Assembly (NCBI RefSeq): GCF_002531725.1
Contig: NZ_NWSQ01000015.1
Coordinates: forward strand, 62,001-126,000
Origin: Rhizobium sp. L43
GTDB taxonomy: Bacteria > Pseudomonadota > Alphaproteobacteria > Rhizobiales > Rhizobiaceae
Direction: 5' to 3'
Length of the DNA: 64,000 bases
The position numbers and the translations under genes are program-made. Of this stretch, positions 17,196 to 25,248 are shown in pieces. The notes beneath the pieces were generated by a model that was not told the DNA's origin, made no database searches, and saw only the letters and a list, made by a program, of their open reading frames with translations. How positions within the stretch are numbered: the stretch's first letter is position 1; every line of letters starts with the position of its first letter.

Positions 17196-18706
17196 GCCGC
17201 CTCTCCCTGCGTGGCAGTCGCAATGCCCATGGCCGCGCCGACGATCGCCCCTTCGCTGATTGCATCCTGCGATAGTGTTGCCGCGACGCGTCCTTCGCGC
17301 AGAACCACGACGCGGTCGCAGAGATGCACCAGTTCCGGCGTATCGGAACTGGCGAGAATGACCAGCCGCCCCTCAGCGGCGAAAGCGCGGAGCATGAGAT
17401 AGATTTCCCGCTTGGTCTCGATATCGACGCCGCGGGTGGGATCGTTGAGCAGCAGAACGGAGGGATCGAGCGGCAGCCATTTGGCGAGCGCCACCTTCTG
17501 CTGGTTGCCGCCGGAAAGCGCCTGCACCGGACGGGCCGTGTCGCCCTTGATCGTCAGCCGGCGCGCGAGATCGGTGACCATGCCGTTTTCCGCCGGCCGG
17601 TCGCGCAAGCCCTTGCAGGCGAGCCGGCCGAGCGAGGGCAGGATGAGATTGGAGGCAATCGAATGCGGCAGCACGAGCCCCTCGTGCTTGCGGTCGGCCG
17701 GGACATAGACGATGCCCGCGGCATTCGCCTCGCCAACATCGGCGGGCAGGGCGGGTTTGCCGGAGACTTCCGCGCGCGCGGCCGAGGCTGGAATCGCGCC
17801 GTAGAGGCCGAGCAGCAGGTCTTCTTGCCCTTGTCCGACGAGCCCGCCAATGCCGACGATCTCGCCGGCGCGGGCGGAGAAGCCGATATCTAGCACCATG
17901 CCGGCCGAAAAACCTTCGACGCTGATGCGTGTTTCGCCGGGCTTGGCGGCGGCGCGCGGCGGGAACAGGTCGCCGGTCTCGCGGCCGACCATCAGGCGGA
18001 CCAGCCCTTCGCCGTCGATGCCGGAGAGCGATTGGTCGGCGGTGACGCCGCCGTCCTTCAGCACCGTGACATGCGAGCAGAGCGCCTGCACCTCGTTGAG
18101 GCGGTGGGAAATATAGAGAAGGGCGGTGCCGCGCCCTTTGAGCGTCTCGATGAGGCGGCCAAGGATGCCGGCTTCGTGGGCGGAGAGCGAGGAGGTCGGC
18201 TCGTCCAGAATGAGCACGCGCGGCTTGCGGAACAGCGCCTTGGCGATCTCCACCATCTGGCGGCGACCGAGCGCGAGATCGGCGACCGGCATGTCGAGCG
18301 GTTCGGTGAGCCCGACCATATCGCAGACCTCTGACACACCGCGATGAAGCGCTTTGTAGTCGATCAGGCCGAACCGGCGCGGAAAGGCGCCGAGCCCGAT
18401 GTTTTCGGCAATCGACAGACTGGCCGTCAGGCTCAGCTCCTGCTGAACCACGGCGATGCCGGCCGCACGCGCCGCCGCCGGGCTAAAACGCCCGACGGGC
18501 TTGCCGTCGACGAGGATGGACCCGCTGTCCGGCTGGAGGGCGCCCGACAGGAGGTTAATCAATGTGGATTTGCCGGCGCCGTTTTCACCGAGCAGGGCGT
18601 GAACCCTGCCCGGCAGAAGGGCGATGTCGACGCCCTTCAAAACGGGATTACCGAAAAATCCCCTGAACACCTGCCGGGCTTCCAGCAGGGGCCGTTCTTC
18701 CGTCAT
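17192..18706 (-). CDS. Sugar ABC transporter ATP-binding protein, tandem domains (RbsA-like)
   Basis: A 504-residue protein with two ABC domains. The first has Walker A GENGAGKST at 40-48, then LALGRRQMVEIAKAL in the signature region and VLILDEPTSSL. The second has the usual degenerate Walker A (GLVGQGQED), a normal signature LSGGNQQKV and VLLLNDPTRGVD. The first signature reads LALGRRQ rather than LSVGQQQ, a modest departure. It follows the binding-protein gene by 21 bases. Confidence 0.93.
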   Translation of the reverse strand: MTEERPLLEARQVFRGFFGNPVLKGVDIALLPGRVHALLGENGAGKSTLINLLSGALQPDSGSILVDGKPVGRFSPAAARAAGIAVVQQELSLTASLSIAENIGLGAFPRRFGLIDYKALHRGVSEVCDMVGLTEPLDMPVADLALGRRQMVEIAKALFRKPRVLILDEPTSSLSAHEAGILGRLIETLKGRGTALLYISHRLNEVQALCSHVTVLKDGGVTADQSLSGIDGEGLVRLMVGRETGDLFPPRAAAKPGETRISVEGFSAGMVLDIGFSARAGEIVGIGGLVGQGQEDLLLGLYGAIPASAARAEVSGKPALPADVGEANAAGIVYVPADRKHEGLVLPHSIASNLILPSLGRLACKGLRDRPAENGMVTDLARRLTIKGDTARPVQALSGGNQQKVALAKWLPLDPSVLLLNDPTRGVDIETKREIYLMLRAFAAEGRLVILASSDTPELVHLCDRVVVLREGRVAATLSQDAISEGAIVGAAMGIATATQGEAA

Positions 18707-18727
18707 GACGGGTTCCTCAGCTCGGGA

Positions 18728-19798
18728 TTACTTGGCAAGCAGCTTGTCGAAGAGCGCCTGATCGTAATCCGAGTAGATATAGCCGTCAGCCGGGAACTTG
18801 TCGGCGCGAGCGAGGTAGCCGCCGATGGTGCTGTCGTCGATGACGGGCAGCGGCACCTTGACGAAAGCCGGCACGTCCTTGCCTTGCAGCGCCTGTACGG
18901 CGGTATAGACGGAAAGCGCGCCGAGCCAGTTGGGCTGCATCGTCGCCCAGCCCTTCAGGCCCTTCTCCTTCCAGAGTTCCAGGAACTGCCTGGCGTTTTC
19001 GCCTGTCGTCGGCACCTGGTCGCGGCCCTGGCGCTCGAAGGCCATGACGGAACCGGCCGACAGCGCGCCGCCGAGCGACAGCACGCCGTCGATTTCGGGA
19101 TTGGCGAAGAGCAGGCTGGTCATCGCCTCCTGTGCCGGCGCGACGTTATATTCCGTATTCGTCTCGGTGATCACCTGGAGACCCGGATTGGCATCGAGGA
19201 CCGGTTGGGCGCCCTTGCGGCGATCATCGCTCACCGAAATGCCGGCCGGGCCGTTCATGATGATGATCTTGCCCTTGCCGCCGAGCTGGGCGACCATCCA
19301 TTTGGCTGCGGTCGCACCCCATTCGCTGGAATCGGTGTTGATCTTCGCCGTCACCTTGTCGGTGTTGACAAGACTGTCGAAATTGACAACCGCGATGCCC
19401 TTATCGCAGGCATCCGATATGACGCGATCGAGCGCGTTGGAGGAGCCGGCGATGACGACGATAGCGTCGACATTGGCGTCGATCATCGACTGGATGTGCT
19501 GGATCTGCGTCTGGGCGTTGCCCTGCGCGTCGGTGATCATCAGGTCCTTCACCAGGCCCGCCTTCTTCAGCTCGTCCACTTCAGCGGTGATGGTGCCTTC
19601 GGTCTGCTTCATCCAGGTCGGCACCGAATAGATGTTTGCCCAGCCGATCGTATAAGGCGCTTTCCTGTCGCCCTTGATGCAATTGGCAGCGGCCGAAGCC
19701 GTGCCCGTGGAAAAGACGAGGAGGGCAGCGGCTGCGGCTGCGCCCGCGAGAAGGCGGCGGCGCAGCGAAGCGGAAATACTGTTTTCAAAATTCTTCAT
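18728..19798 (-). CDS. Sugar-type ABC transporter substrate-binding protein
   Basis: Periplasmic binding protein of 356 residues (peripla_BP_4). I start at the ATG at 19798, with AAGGGG upstream. The signal peptide is RRRLLAGAAAAAALLVFSTG with likely cleavage after ASA. Mature motifs include IDANVDAIVVIAGSSNALDRV and GGALSAGSVMAFE. It is the first gene of a seven-gene operon ending at 11613. The ligand is unknown; the enzymes downstream suggest a compound with both amino-acid and sugar or lactone character. Confidence 0.88.
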   Translation of the reverse strand: MKNFENSISASLRRRLLAGAAAAAALLVFSTGTASAAANCIKGDRKAPYTIGWANIYSVPTWMKQTEGTITAEVDELKKAGLVKDLMITDAQGNAQTQIQHIQSMIDANVDAIVVIAGSSNALDRVISDACDKGIAVVNFDSLVNTDKVTAKINTDSSEWGATAAKWMVAQLGGKGKIIIMNGPAGISVSDDRRKGAQPVLDANPGLQVITETNTEYNVAPAQEAMTSLLFANPEIDGVLSLGGALSAGSVMAFERQGRDQVPTTGENARQFLELWKEKGLKGWATMQPNWLGALSVYTAVQALQGKDVPAFVKVPLPVIDDSTIGGYLARADKFPADGYIYSDYDQALFDKLLAK

Positions 19799-19843
19799 GT
19801 CGATCCCCTTTTTTGTACGGCAGCCTTGACGGCTGGCCATCTA

Positions 19844-19861
19844 TGTCCAATATAATAGACA
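19844..19861 (-). promoter_or_regulatory. 18-bp palindrome before the importer operon (probable IclR operator)
   Basis: TGTCCAATATAATAGACA has half-sites TGTCCA and TAGACA around six bases. It lies 46 bases upstream of the binding-protein ATG and in the divergent region next to the IclR gene. It matches the element at 10376-10393 in half-sites and spacing. Confidence 0.6.
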
Positions 19862-20019
19862 TCTGATCTGTATACCGGACGATGCGATCTTATGCCGATT
19901 TTTCCGCCTCGCAAGAGGGATGAAAAAAATTTTCGTTTGCTGGGAATGACGGGGGTCGGTTAACAGATGCGACAGAGGATTTGAAAAGCTTGGCCGAACA
20001 GAAATTGGGATCGACAGCA

Positions 20020-20805
20020 ATGGATGCAGTTCAGGACGAAGCAGCCGGCAAACGCGCCCGTGGGCTCGACCGCGCCTTCGAGATCCTCGATTTCCTGCGC
20101 CAGAAACGGCAGGCCTTGAAGCCGAACGAAATCGCCGCGCAGATCGGCGCGCCGCGCTCGTCGGTGTACGAACTCGTCAATCTGCTGCTAAGCAACGGCA
20201 TTCTTGAATTCACCGGCGGCGAGGGGCGGGTCTATCTCGGCCGCAAGCTCTATTTCCTCGGCGCGGCCTATGAAAACCATTTCGATTTCACCCGCGAATG
20301 CGAGGCGACATTGGAACGGCTTGCCGACGAGACGCGGGAGACGGCACAGTTCTGCATGCTGGATGGAAACCGCTACACGGTCGTGCGCATGCGCGAAGGC
20401 GCACGACCCTTCCGCATTTCGACGGATGTCGGCCAGTCGGTGCCGATCCCGTGGACGGCGTCGGGCCGCCTGCTCGTCGCGCATCTGTCGGATCAGGACA
20501 TCCTGAACTTCATTCCGCCGCAGGATTTTCGCCTGCCGGGGGGCGAATGGCTCGAGCCGCAAACCTTCATCGCCGAGGTGCGCCAGGCCGAGCGTGAGGG
20601 TCTCTTCACCTTCAACAGCATCGTCGACAGTTTCACCCACTGTTTTGCCGTGCCGGTGCGCGGCGAGGAAGGCCACGCCGCCGCAACGCTCTGCCTCGTC
20701 ACGCCGCGCGACGACGGCATCGCCAACCGCGACCGCTACCTCGACTGCCTGAAGAAGGCCGCCGCCGGCCTGGAGCATGCCCCGGCCCGGCCAAAACGAG
20801 GCTGA
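20020..20805 (+). CDS. IclR-family transcriptional regulator
   Basis: The protein has a winged helix (LDRAFEILDFLRQ, EIAAQIGAPRSSVYELVNLL) and the IclR effector domain (FLGAAYENHFDFTRECEATL, VGQSVPIPWTASGRLLVAHL, SIVDSFTHCFAVPV). I prefer the ATG at 20020 (261 residues); the same frame opens at a TTG at 19981, but its AGAGGA is too close. It is divergent from the 18728-11613 operon. Shared palindromes suggest it controls that operon and the gene at 10413. Whether it represses or activates cannot be told. Confidence 0.88.
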   Translation: MDAVQDEAAGKRARGLDRAFEILDFLRQKRQALKPNEIAAQIGAPRSSVYELVNLLLSNGILEFTGGEGRVYLGRKLYFLGAAYENHFDFTRECEATLERLADETRETAQFCMLDGNRYTVVRMREGARPFRISTDVGQSVPIPWTASGRLLVAHLSDQDILNFIPPQDFRLPGGEWLEPQTFIAEVRQAEREGLFTFNSIVDSFTHCFAVPVRGEEGHAAATLCLVTPRDDGIANRDRYLDCLKKAAAGLEHAPARPKRG

Positions 20806-20820
20806 AGCCCGGGCACATCA

Positions 20821-20954
20821 GGATATTGATATCCGGCGACACGGGCATTCGCGCGAGGGAATGCCCAGACGACCTCCTTATCGCCGCCTCAGGCGGCTCT
20901 TTGTCACGACTGAGAATGCCGCCTGTCGGCCCGCCCCTATAATTCGAGGGGCGG
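20821..20954. other. Non-coding gap 20806-21140 with several hairpins
   Basis: I see no gene in this 335-base gap. It holds GGATATTGATATCC (20821-20834), an 8-bp stem GGGCATTC/GAATGCCC (20843-20866), GCCGCC/GGCGGC followed by TCTTT (20883-20902; weak terminator for the regulator gene) and CCGCCCCT/AGGGGCGG (20931-20954). The AT-rich stretch at about 21020-21090 is the likely promoter area for the monooxygenase gene. Confidence 0.5.
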
Positions 20955-21140
20955 CGGCCTCGATCGTTCAATTTCGAGTTTCACGCCGATCCGGGAAATC
21001 TATTCACGCTTCCTCCGAAACTATGAAATTAAGTTTCTCTATAAAATTTATGGAGAACGTATCTTAGCAGTCCAACAGCCCATTTATTACTTGGTCTTGG
21101 GGAAGGCCAGACTGTTGACGGCAACCGGAGAGGACGCGAC

Positions 21141-22493
21141 ATGACACGGAAAATCAGGCTTGGGGCATTTCTTCCCGGTGGCGGACAGCATGTCGCCTCA
21201 TGGCGGCATCCCGACCAGCCGGCCGACGGCGCCACCAGTTTCGAGTTTCACAAGCAGCTGGCGCTGACAGCCGAGCGTGGCCTCTTCGATGCTTATTTCC
21301 TGGCCGATGGGCTAGCTGTCGGCTTCGGCGGGGCGCGGGAAGGCGGCAATGCCCGCGTGGCCGGCTTCGAACCGGTGACCTTGTTTTCCGCCCTTGCGCC
21401 TTTCACCACCCATCTCGGCTTTATCGCCACATCCTCGACCACCTACGAAGAGCCTTACACGACCGCCCGCAAATTCGCCTCGCTGGATCTGATCTCCGCG
21501 GGCCGCGCCGGGTGGAACGTCGTGACCACCACGGGCGACCTGACGGCGCAGAACTTCAACCGCGATACCCAGCTTCCGCATGCAGACCGCTATCGCCGCG
21601 CCGCCGAGCACGTCGACGTCGTCCGCAAACTCTGGGAAAGCTTCGAGGACGACGCCTTCATCCGCGACAAGGAGTCGGGCGTGTTCTTCGATCCGGCGAA
21701 GCTGCACGACACCGACCACCGCGGCGAGCATTTCAGCGTCCGCGGTCCGCTCAACGTCTCGCGCTCGCCCCAGGGGCATCCCGTCATCGTCCAGGCCGGT
21801 CAGTCCGAGGACGGACGCGGGCTTGCCGCGGCAACGGCCGAAGTCATCTTCACCGCCCATCAGCATCTCGAAACCGCCCAGGAGTTCTACCGGGATATCA
21901 AGGCGCGCGCCCGCGGCCTCGGCCGCAACCCCGATCACATCCTGGTCATGCCCGGCGTCTCCGCCTTCGTCGGCAGGACCGAAGCGGAGGCACGCGAAAA
22001 ATACGACCGCCTGACCTCGCTGATCGTCGAAGAGGACGGGATCGGCCTGCTCAACGGCCTGACCGGCGGCACGCTCGACCTGCACGGTTATGATCTCGAC
22101 GGGCCTCTTCCGCCGGCGCCGCCGACCGAAGGCATGAAGAGCCGTCAGGCCCTCATCCGCCAGATCGCCGATGAAAACAACTTCAGCATCCGCCAGCTCT
22201 ATCAGTGGATCGCATCGGCCCGCGGCCACTACACGATCGTCGGCACGGCCGAACAGATCGCCGATACGCTGCAGACATGGTTCGAGAACGAAGCGGCCGA
22301 CGGCTTCAACATTCTGCCGCCCTGGCTGCCGACGGCACTCGACGATTTCGTCGATCTGGTCATTCCGGAACTGCAACGCCGCGGCCTGTTCCGCACGGCC
22401 TATGAGGGCAAGACGCTCAGGGAAAACCTCGGCCTGCCTTTCCCGATCAATCGGTTGGCGGCAGGACGTGACGCTCTCCAGGCAGCGGAGTGA
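21141..22493 (+). CDS. FMN-dependent monooxygenase, NtaA/SnaA/DszA/DmoA group
   Basis: Bacterial luciferase-like (LLM class) monooxygenase of 450 residues, the size of the long NtaA/DszA/DmoA branch. MTRKIRLGAFLPGGGQHVASWR, HLGFIATSSTTYEEPYTTAR, GRAGWNVVTTT and QAGQSEDGRGLAA are typical. It would use reduced FMN and oxygen to oxidise a sulfur, nitrogen or aromatic substrate. It is followed by an SsuC/A/B-like importer, which points to an organosulfur compound. A separate flavin reductase is not in view. Confidence 0.88.
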   Translation: MTRKIRLGAFLPGGGQHVASWRHPDQPADGATSFEFHKQLALTAERGLFDAYFLADGLAVGFGGAREGGNARVAGFEPVTLFSALAPFTTHLGFIATSSTTYEEPYTTARKFASLDLISAGRAGWNVVTTTGDLTAQNFNRDTQLPHADRYRRAAEHVDVVRKLWESFEDDAFIRDKESGVFFDPAKLHDTDHRGEHFSVRGPLNVSRSPQGHPVIVQAGQSEDGRGLAAATAEVIFTAHQHLETAQEFYRDIKARARGLGRNPDHILVMPGVSAFVGRTEAEAREKYDRLTSLIVEEDGIGLLNGLTGGTLDLHGYDLDGPLPPAPPTEGMKSRQALIRQIADENNFSIRQLYQWIASARGHYTIVGTAEQIADTLQTWFENEAADGFNILPPWLPTALDDFVDLVIPELQRRGLFRTAYEGKTLRENLGLPFPINRLAAGRDALQAAE

Positions 22494-22503
22494 GGACAAA
22501 TCC

Positions 22504-23355
22504 ATGGCCTATGAAATCAACCAGACTCTTCCGAGAAGCTTCGGGCGCCTGAAAAACCGCGAAAGCAACGTTTCCGTCCTCGCATCCCATGTGCGCGGCG
22601 TCCTCGCATCGCTTTTGCCGCGTTATGGCCTGCTCATCACTTTCCTGGTGTTCTGGCAGGTGTCGAGCACCAGGGGCTGGGTCAATCCCGCCGTCTTCCC
22701 GCCCTTGAACGTGATCCTGTCGGCTCTCTGGACCAACCTTGCCAACGGCGCGCTGCTGGATGACATCGCCATCAGCCTGCAGCGATCCGGAACCGCTTTC
22801 GCCTTTGCCGTGGTGATCGGCATTCCGCTTGGCCTGTTCATGGGCCAGGTTCGTGCGGTCGAACAGGCGCTCGATCCGATCCTGCAGCTCTTCCGCCAGA
22901 CCTCGGCGCTGGCGCTCTACCCGGTCTTCATCCTGCTGCTTGGCCTCGGCGAAACATCGAAGATCTTCGTGATCTTCTGGGCGACACTGTTTCCGGTGCT
23001 GCTCGCCACGATCGGCGGCGTCAAGGAAGTGGACAAGAAGCTCATCGAGATGGCGCGGACCTATGGCGCCGGACCGCTGACCATCTTCCGCCGCGTCATC
23101 CTGCCGGCGTCGGTACCGGCGATCTTCGTCGGCCTGCGTCTTTCGGCGACGACTGCGCTTCTGCTGTTGATTGCCGCCGAGATGATCGGCGCCAACAAGG
23201 GCATCGGCTTCCAGGTGATGAATGCCCAGTACAATTTCCAGATCCCGCTGATGTTTGCGGCGATCCTTCTGCTCGCCTTCCTCGGGCTTGCCGCCAATGC
23301 CTTGCTCGTTCTCTTGCAGCGCCGTCTCTGCCGCTGGTCTCAGCCGAGCCGCTAA
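22504..23355 (+). CDS. ABC transporter permease (SsuC/TauC-like)
   Basis: Inner-membrane permease of 283 residues, BPD_transp_1 family, with about six membrane segments. The EAA-type loop is near ELIEMARTYGAGPLTIFRRVILPASVPAIF (read here as KLIEMARTYGAG then LTIFRRVILPA). The ATG at 22504 is chosen because it lies ten bases after the monooxygenase stop, with GAGGA upstream. The N-terminal 40 residues are hydrophilic. Second gene of the putative sulfonate-type operon. Confidence 0.9.
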   Translation: MAYEINQTLPRSFGRLKNRESNVSVLASHVRGVLASLLPRYGLLITFLVFWQVSSTRGWVNPAVFPPLNVILSALWTNLANGALLDDIAISLQRSGTAFAFAVVIGIPLGLFMGQVRAVEQALDPILQLFRQTSALALYPVFILLLGLGETSKIFVIFWATLFPVLLATIGGVKEVDKKLIEMARTYGAGPLTIFRRVILPASVPAIFVGLRLSATTALLLLIAAEMIGANKGIGFQVMNAQYNFQIPLMFAAILLLAFLGLAANALLVLLQRRLCRWSQPSR

Positions 23356-23396
23356 CCTGCTTTCACCGATTTTTCTCTTCCGAAAGGACCCACCAC

Positions 23397-24380
23397 ATGA
23401 CATTCCATCCCCGCCACCTCCTCCTGCCGGCAGTGATCGCTCTCGGTCTAGCCACGCCGGCCGCAGCCACCGATACGGTTAAGCTGCGCTATCTCGCTAG
23501 CCAGGGTGGTCTTGCCGCCCATGAACTGGCCGCCGAACTCGGCTATTTCGACGGAACGGGCATCACGCTCGAAAATGTCGGCTACGCCCAGGGCGGCCCG
23601 GCCTCTCTGATTGCTCTGGCATCCGGTGATGTCGAGATCGGCAGCGCCGCAACCTCCGCCGTTCTGAATTCAATCATCGGCGGCAACGATTTCGTCGCCG
23701 CCTATCCCTCAAACGGCATCAATAACGAGGTGCAGTCGACCTTCTACGTGCTGGAGGACAGCCCGATCAAGAGTATCAAGGACATTGCCGGCAAGAGCAT
23801 CGCGGTCAATACACTCGGCGCCCATCTCGACTATACCATCCGCGAAGCCCTGCATTCCGTCGGCCTGCCGGCGGACGCAGCCAATCAGCTTGTCGTTCCC
23901 GGGCCGCAGCTCGAGCAGGTGCTGCGCTCCAAACAGGTCGATATTGCCGCCTTCGGCTATTGGCAGACGACCTTCGAGGGGGCTGCGCTGAAGAATGGCG
24001 GCCTGCGTCCGATTTTCGACGATACCGACGTGCTTGGAGACATCGCCGGGGGCTTCGTGGTCCTGCGCCGCGATTTCGCTCGCGAGCATCCTGAAGCTGC
24101 AAAGATATTCGTCGAGCAGTCGGCTCGCGCGCTCGATTACGCCCGCGAGCATCCGGAGGAAACCAAGAAGATCCTCGCCAAGGCGCTCAGCGAGCGTGGT
24201 GAGAACGCTGATATCGCACAATACTTTCGAGGTTATGGGGTACGTGCCGGCGGCCTGCCGGTCGAGCGCGACATCCAGTTCTGGATCGACGTCTTGGTTC
24301 GCGAAGGCAAGCTGAAGCAGGGCCAGCTGGCCGCCAAGGACATCCTCTTGACCGTCGACGCCAAGCCGGCAAGCAACTGA
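23397..24380 (+). CDS. ABC transporter substrate-binding protein (SsuA/NMT1-like)
   Basis: Periplasmic binding protein of 327 residues. The signal peptide is HLLLPAVIALGLATPAAA with cleavage near residue 24. LRYLASQGGLAAHELAAELGYFDGTGI, SGDVEIGSAATSAVLN and the GKSIAVNTLG region match the aliphatic sulfonate/taurine/NMT1 family. RBS GAAAGGACC lies before the ATG. It feeds the permease upstream and the ATPase four bases downstream. Confidence 0.88.
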   Translation: MTFHPRHLLLPAVIALGLATPAAATDTVKLRYLASQGGLAAHELAAELGYFDGTGITLENVGYAQGGPASLIALASGDVEIGSAATSAVLNSIIGGNDFVAAYPSNGINNEVQSTFYVLEDSPIKSIKDIAGKSIAVNTLGAHLDYTIREALHSVGLPADAANQLVVPGPQLEQVLRSKQVDIAAFGYWQTTFEGAALKNGGLRPIFDDTDVLGDIAGGFVVLRRDFAREHPEAAKIFVEQSARALDYAREHPEETKKILAKALSERGENADIAQYFRGYGVRAGGLPVERDIQFWIDVLVREGKLKQGQLAAKDILLTVDAKPASN

Positions 24381-24383
24381 GGA

Positions 24384-25160
24384 ATGATGATGAGCATCGC
24401 TGAGGACACGCGTCGCGGAGAGGTGACGATCCGTCACCTCTCCAAATCCTACAGGTTGAACGGGGCACCTCTACAGGTTCTCAGGGATGTCAACCTCCAC
24501 GTCCGCTCCGGCGAAAGCCTCGCCATCGTCGGCGCCAGCGGCTCGGGCAAGACGACCCTGCTCAGGGTTCTGGCCGGACTTGAGGATTCAGATACCGGAG
24601 AAGTCCTGGTCGACGGCAAGGCGATACGAGGCGTCGGCGCCGAGCGCGCCGTCATCTTCCAGGAACCGCGCCTTCTGCCCTGGCTTGATGTGCTCGACAA
24701 TGTGGCCTTCGGGCTGAAAACAGGAGGCCTGTCGCGTGAGCAGGCGAGGGGACGGGCGCGCCATTATGTCAAGCTTGTCGGTCTGCAGCAGTTCGAGGCG
24801 GCCTATCCCCGGCAGCTCTCCGGCGGCATGGCCCAGCGCGTCGGCATCGCCCGGGCGCTTGCCGTCCAGCCGGAGATCCTGCTGCTCGACGAGCCGCTCG
24901 GCGCGCTCGACGCGATGACCAAGATCGGCATGCAGCAGGAACTCGCCCGGATCTGGCGTGACGAGGACGTGACGACCATTCTCGTCACCCATGATCTCGA
25001 GGAGGCGATTTATCTCGCCGACCGGATTCTGATCCTGCCACGAGAAAAGGGAGCCGAGCCGCGTCTGATCGACATCGACCTGCCGCGCCCGCGCGACCGC
25101 AGCGCCCCGGAATTCGTCCGACACCGCGAAGAGTTGCTGAACCTGTTCGGACTGCATTGA
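24384..25160 (+). CDS. ABC transporter ATP-binding protein (SsuB/TauB-like)
   Basis: ATPase of 258 residues: Walker A GASGSGKTT, Q-loop IFQEPRLLPWLDVLDNV, signature LSGGMAQRV, Walker B ILLLDEPLGALD, switch H in LVTHDLEEAIYLADR. The sequence ATGATGATG gives three possible starts (24384, 24387, 24390); GAGGA just before them fits the third best. It ends the monooxygenase/importer operon. A hairpin follows at 25181-25204. Confidence 0.92.
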   Translation: MMMSIAEDTRRGEVTIRHLSKSYRLNGAPLQVLRDVNLHVRSGESLAIVGASGSGKTTLLRVLAGLEDSDTGEVLVDGKAIRGVGAERAVIFQEPRLLPWLDVLDNVAFGLKTGGLSREQARGRARHYVKLVGLQQFEAAYPRQLSGGMAQRVGIARALAVQPEILLLDEPLGALDAMTKIGMQQELARIWRDEDVTTILVTHDLEEAIYLADRILILPREKGAEPRLIDIDLPRPRDRSAPEFVRHREELLNLFGLH

Positions 25161-25180
25161 CGTCTTCGGGCGTCAGCGCA

Positions 25181-25204
25181 CCGCATGGGATCTGATCCAT
25201 GCGG
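25181..25204. other. Hairpin between convergent genes
   Basis: CCGCATGG (25181-25188) and CCATGCGG (25197-25204) form an 8-bp perfect stem with an 8-base loop. It lies between the stops of the ATPase gene and the chloride-channel gene. There is no T run on either side, so termination is only a possibility. Confidence 0.4.
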
Positions 25205-25248
25205 CGCGCGGCAGCAGCAGTAGCGATGCGGAGGACGCCCGCGGACCG

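Noticed and set aside
15295..17265. Single 656-codon reading frame suggesting a fused double permease
   Set aside because: Only its last 313 codons look like a permease; the first part is the other permease gene read out of frame. The two genes overlap by ATGA.
18344..19855. 503-codon plus-strand frame near the IclR locus
   Set aside because: It is antisense to the substrate-binding-protein and ATPase genes and lacks a ribosome site.
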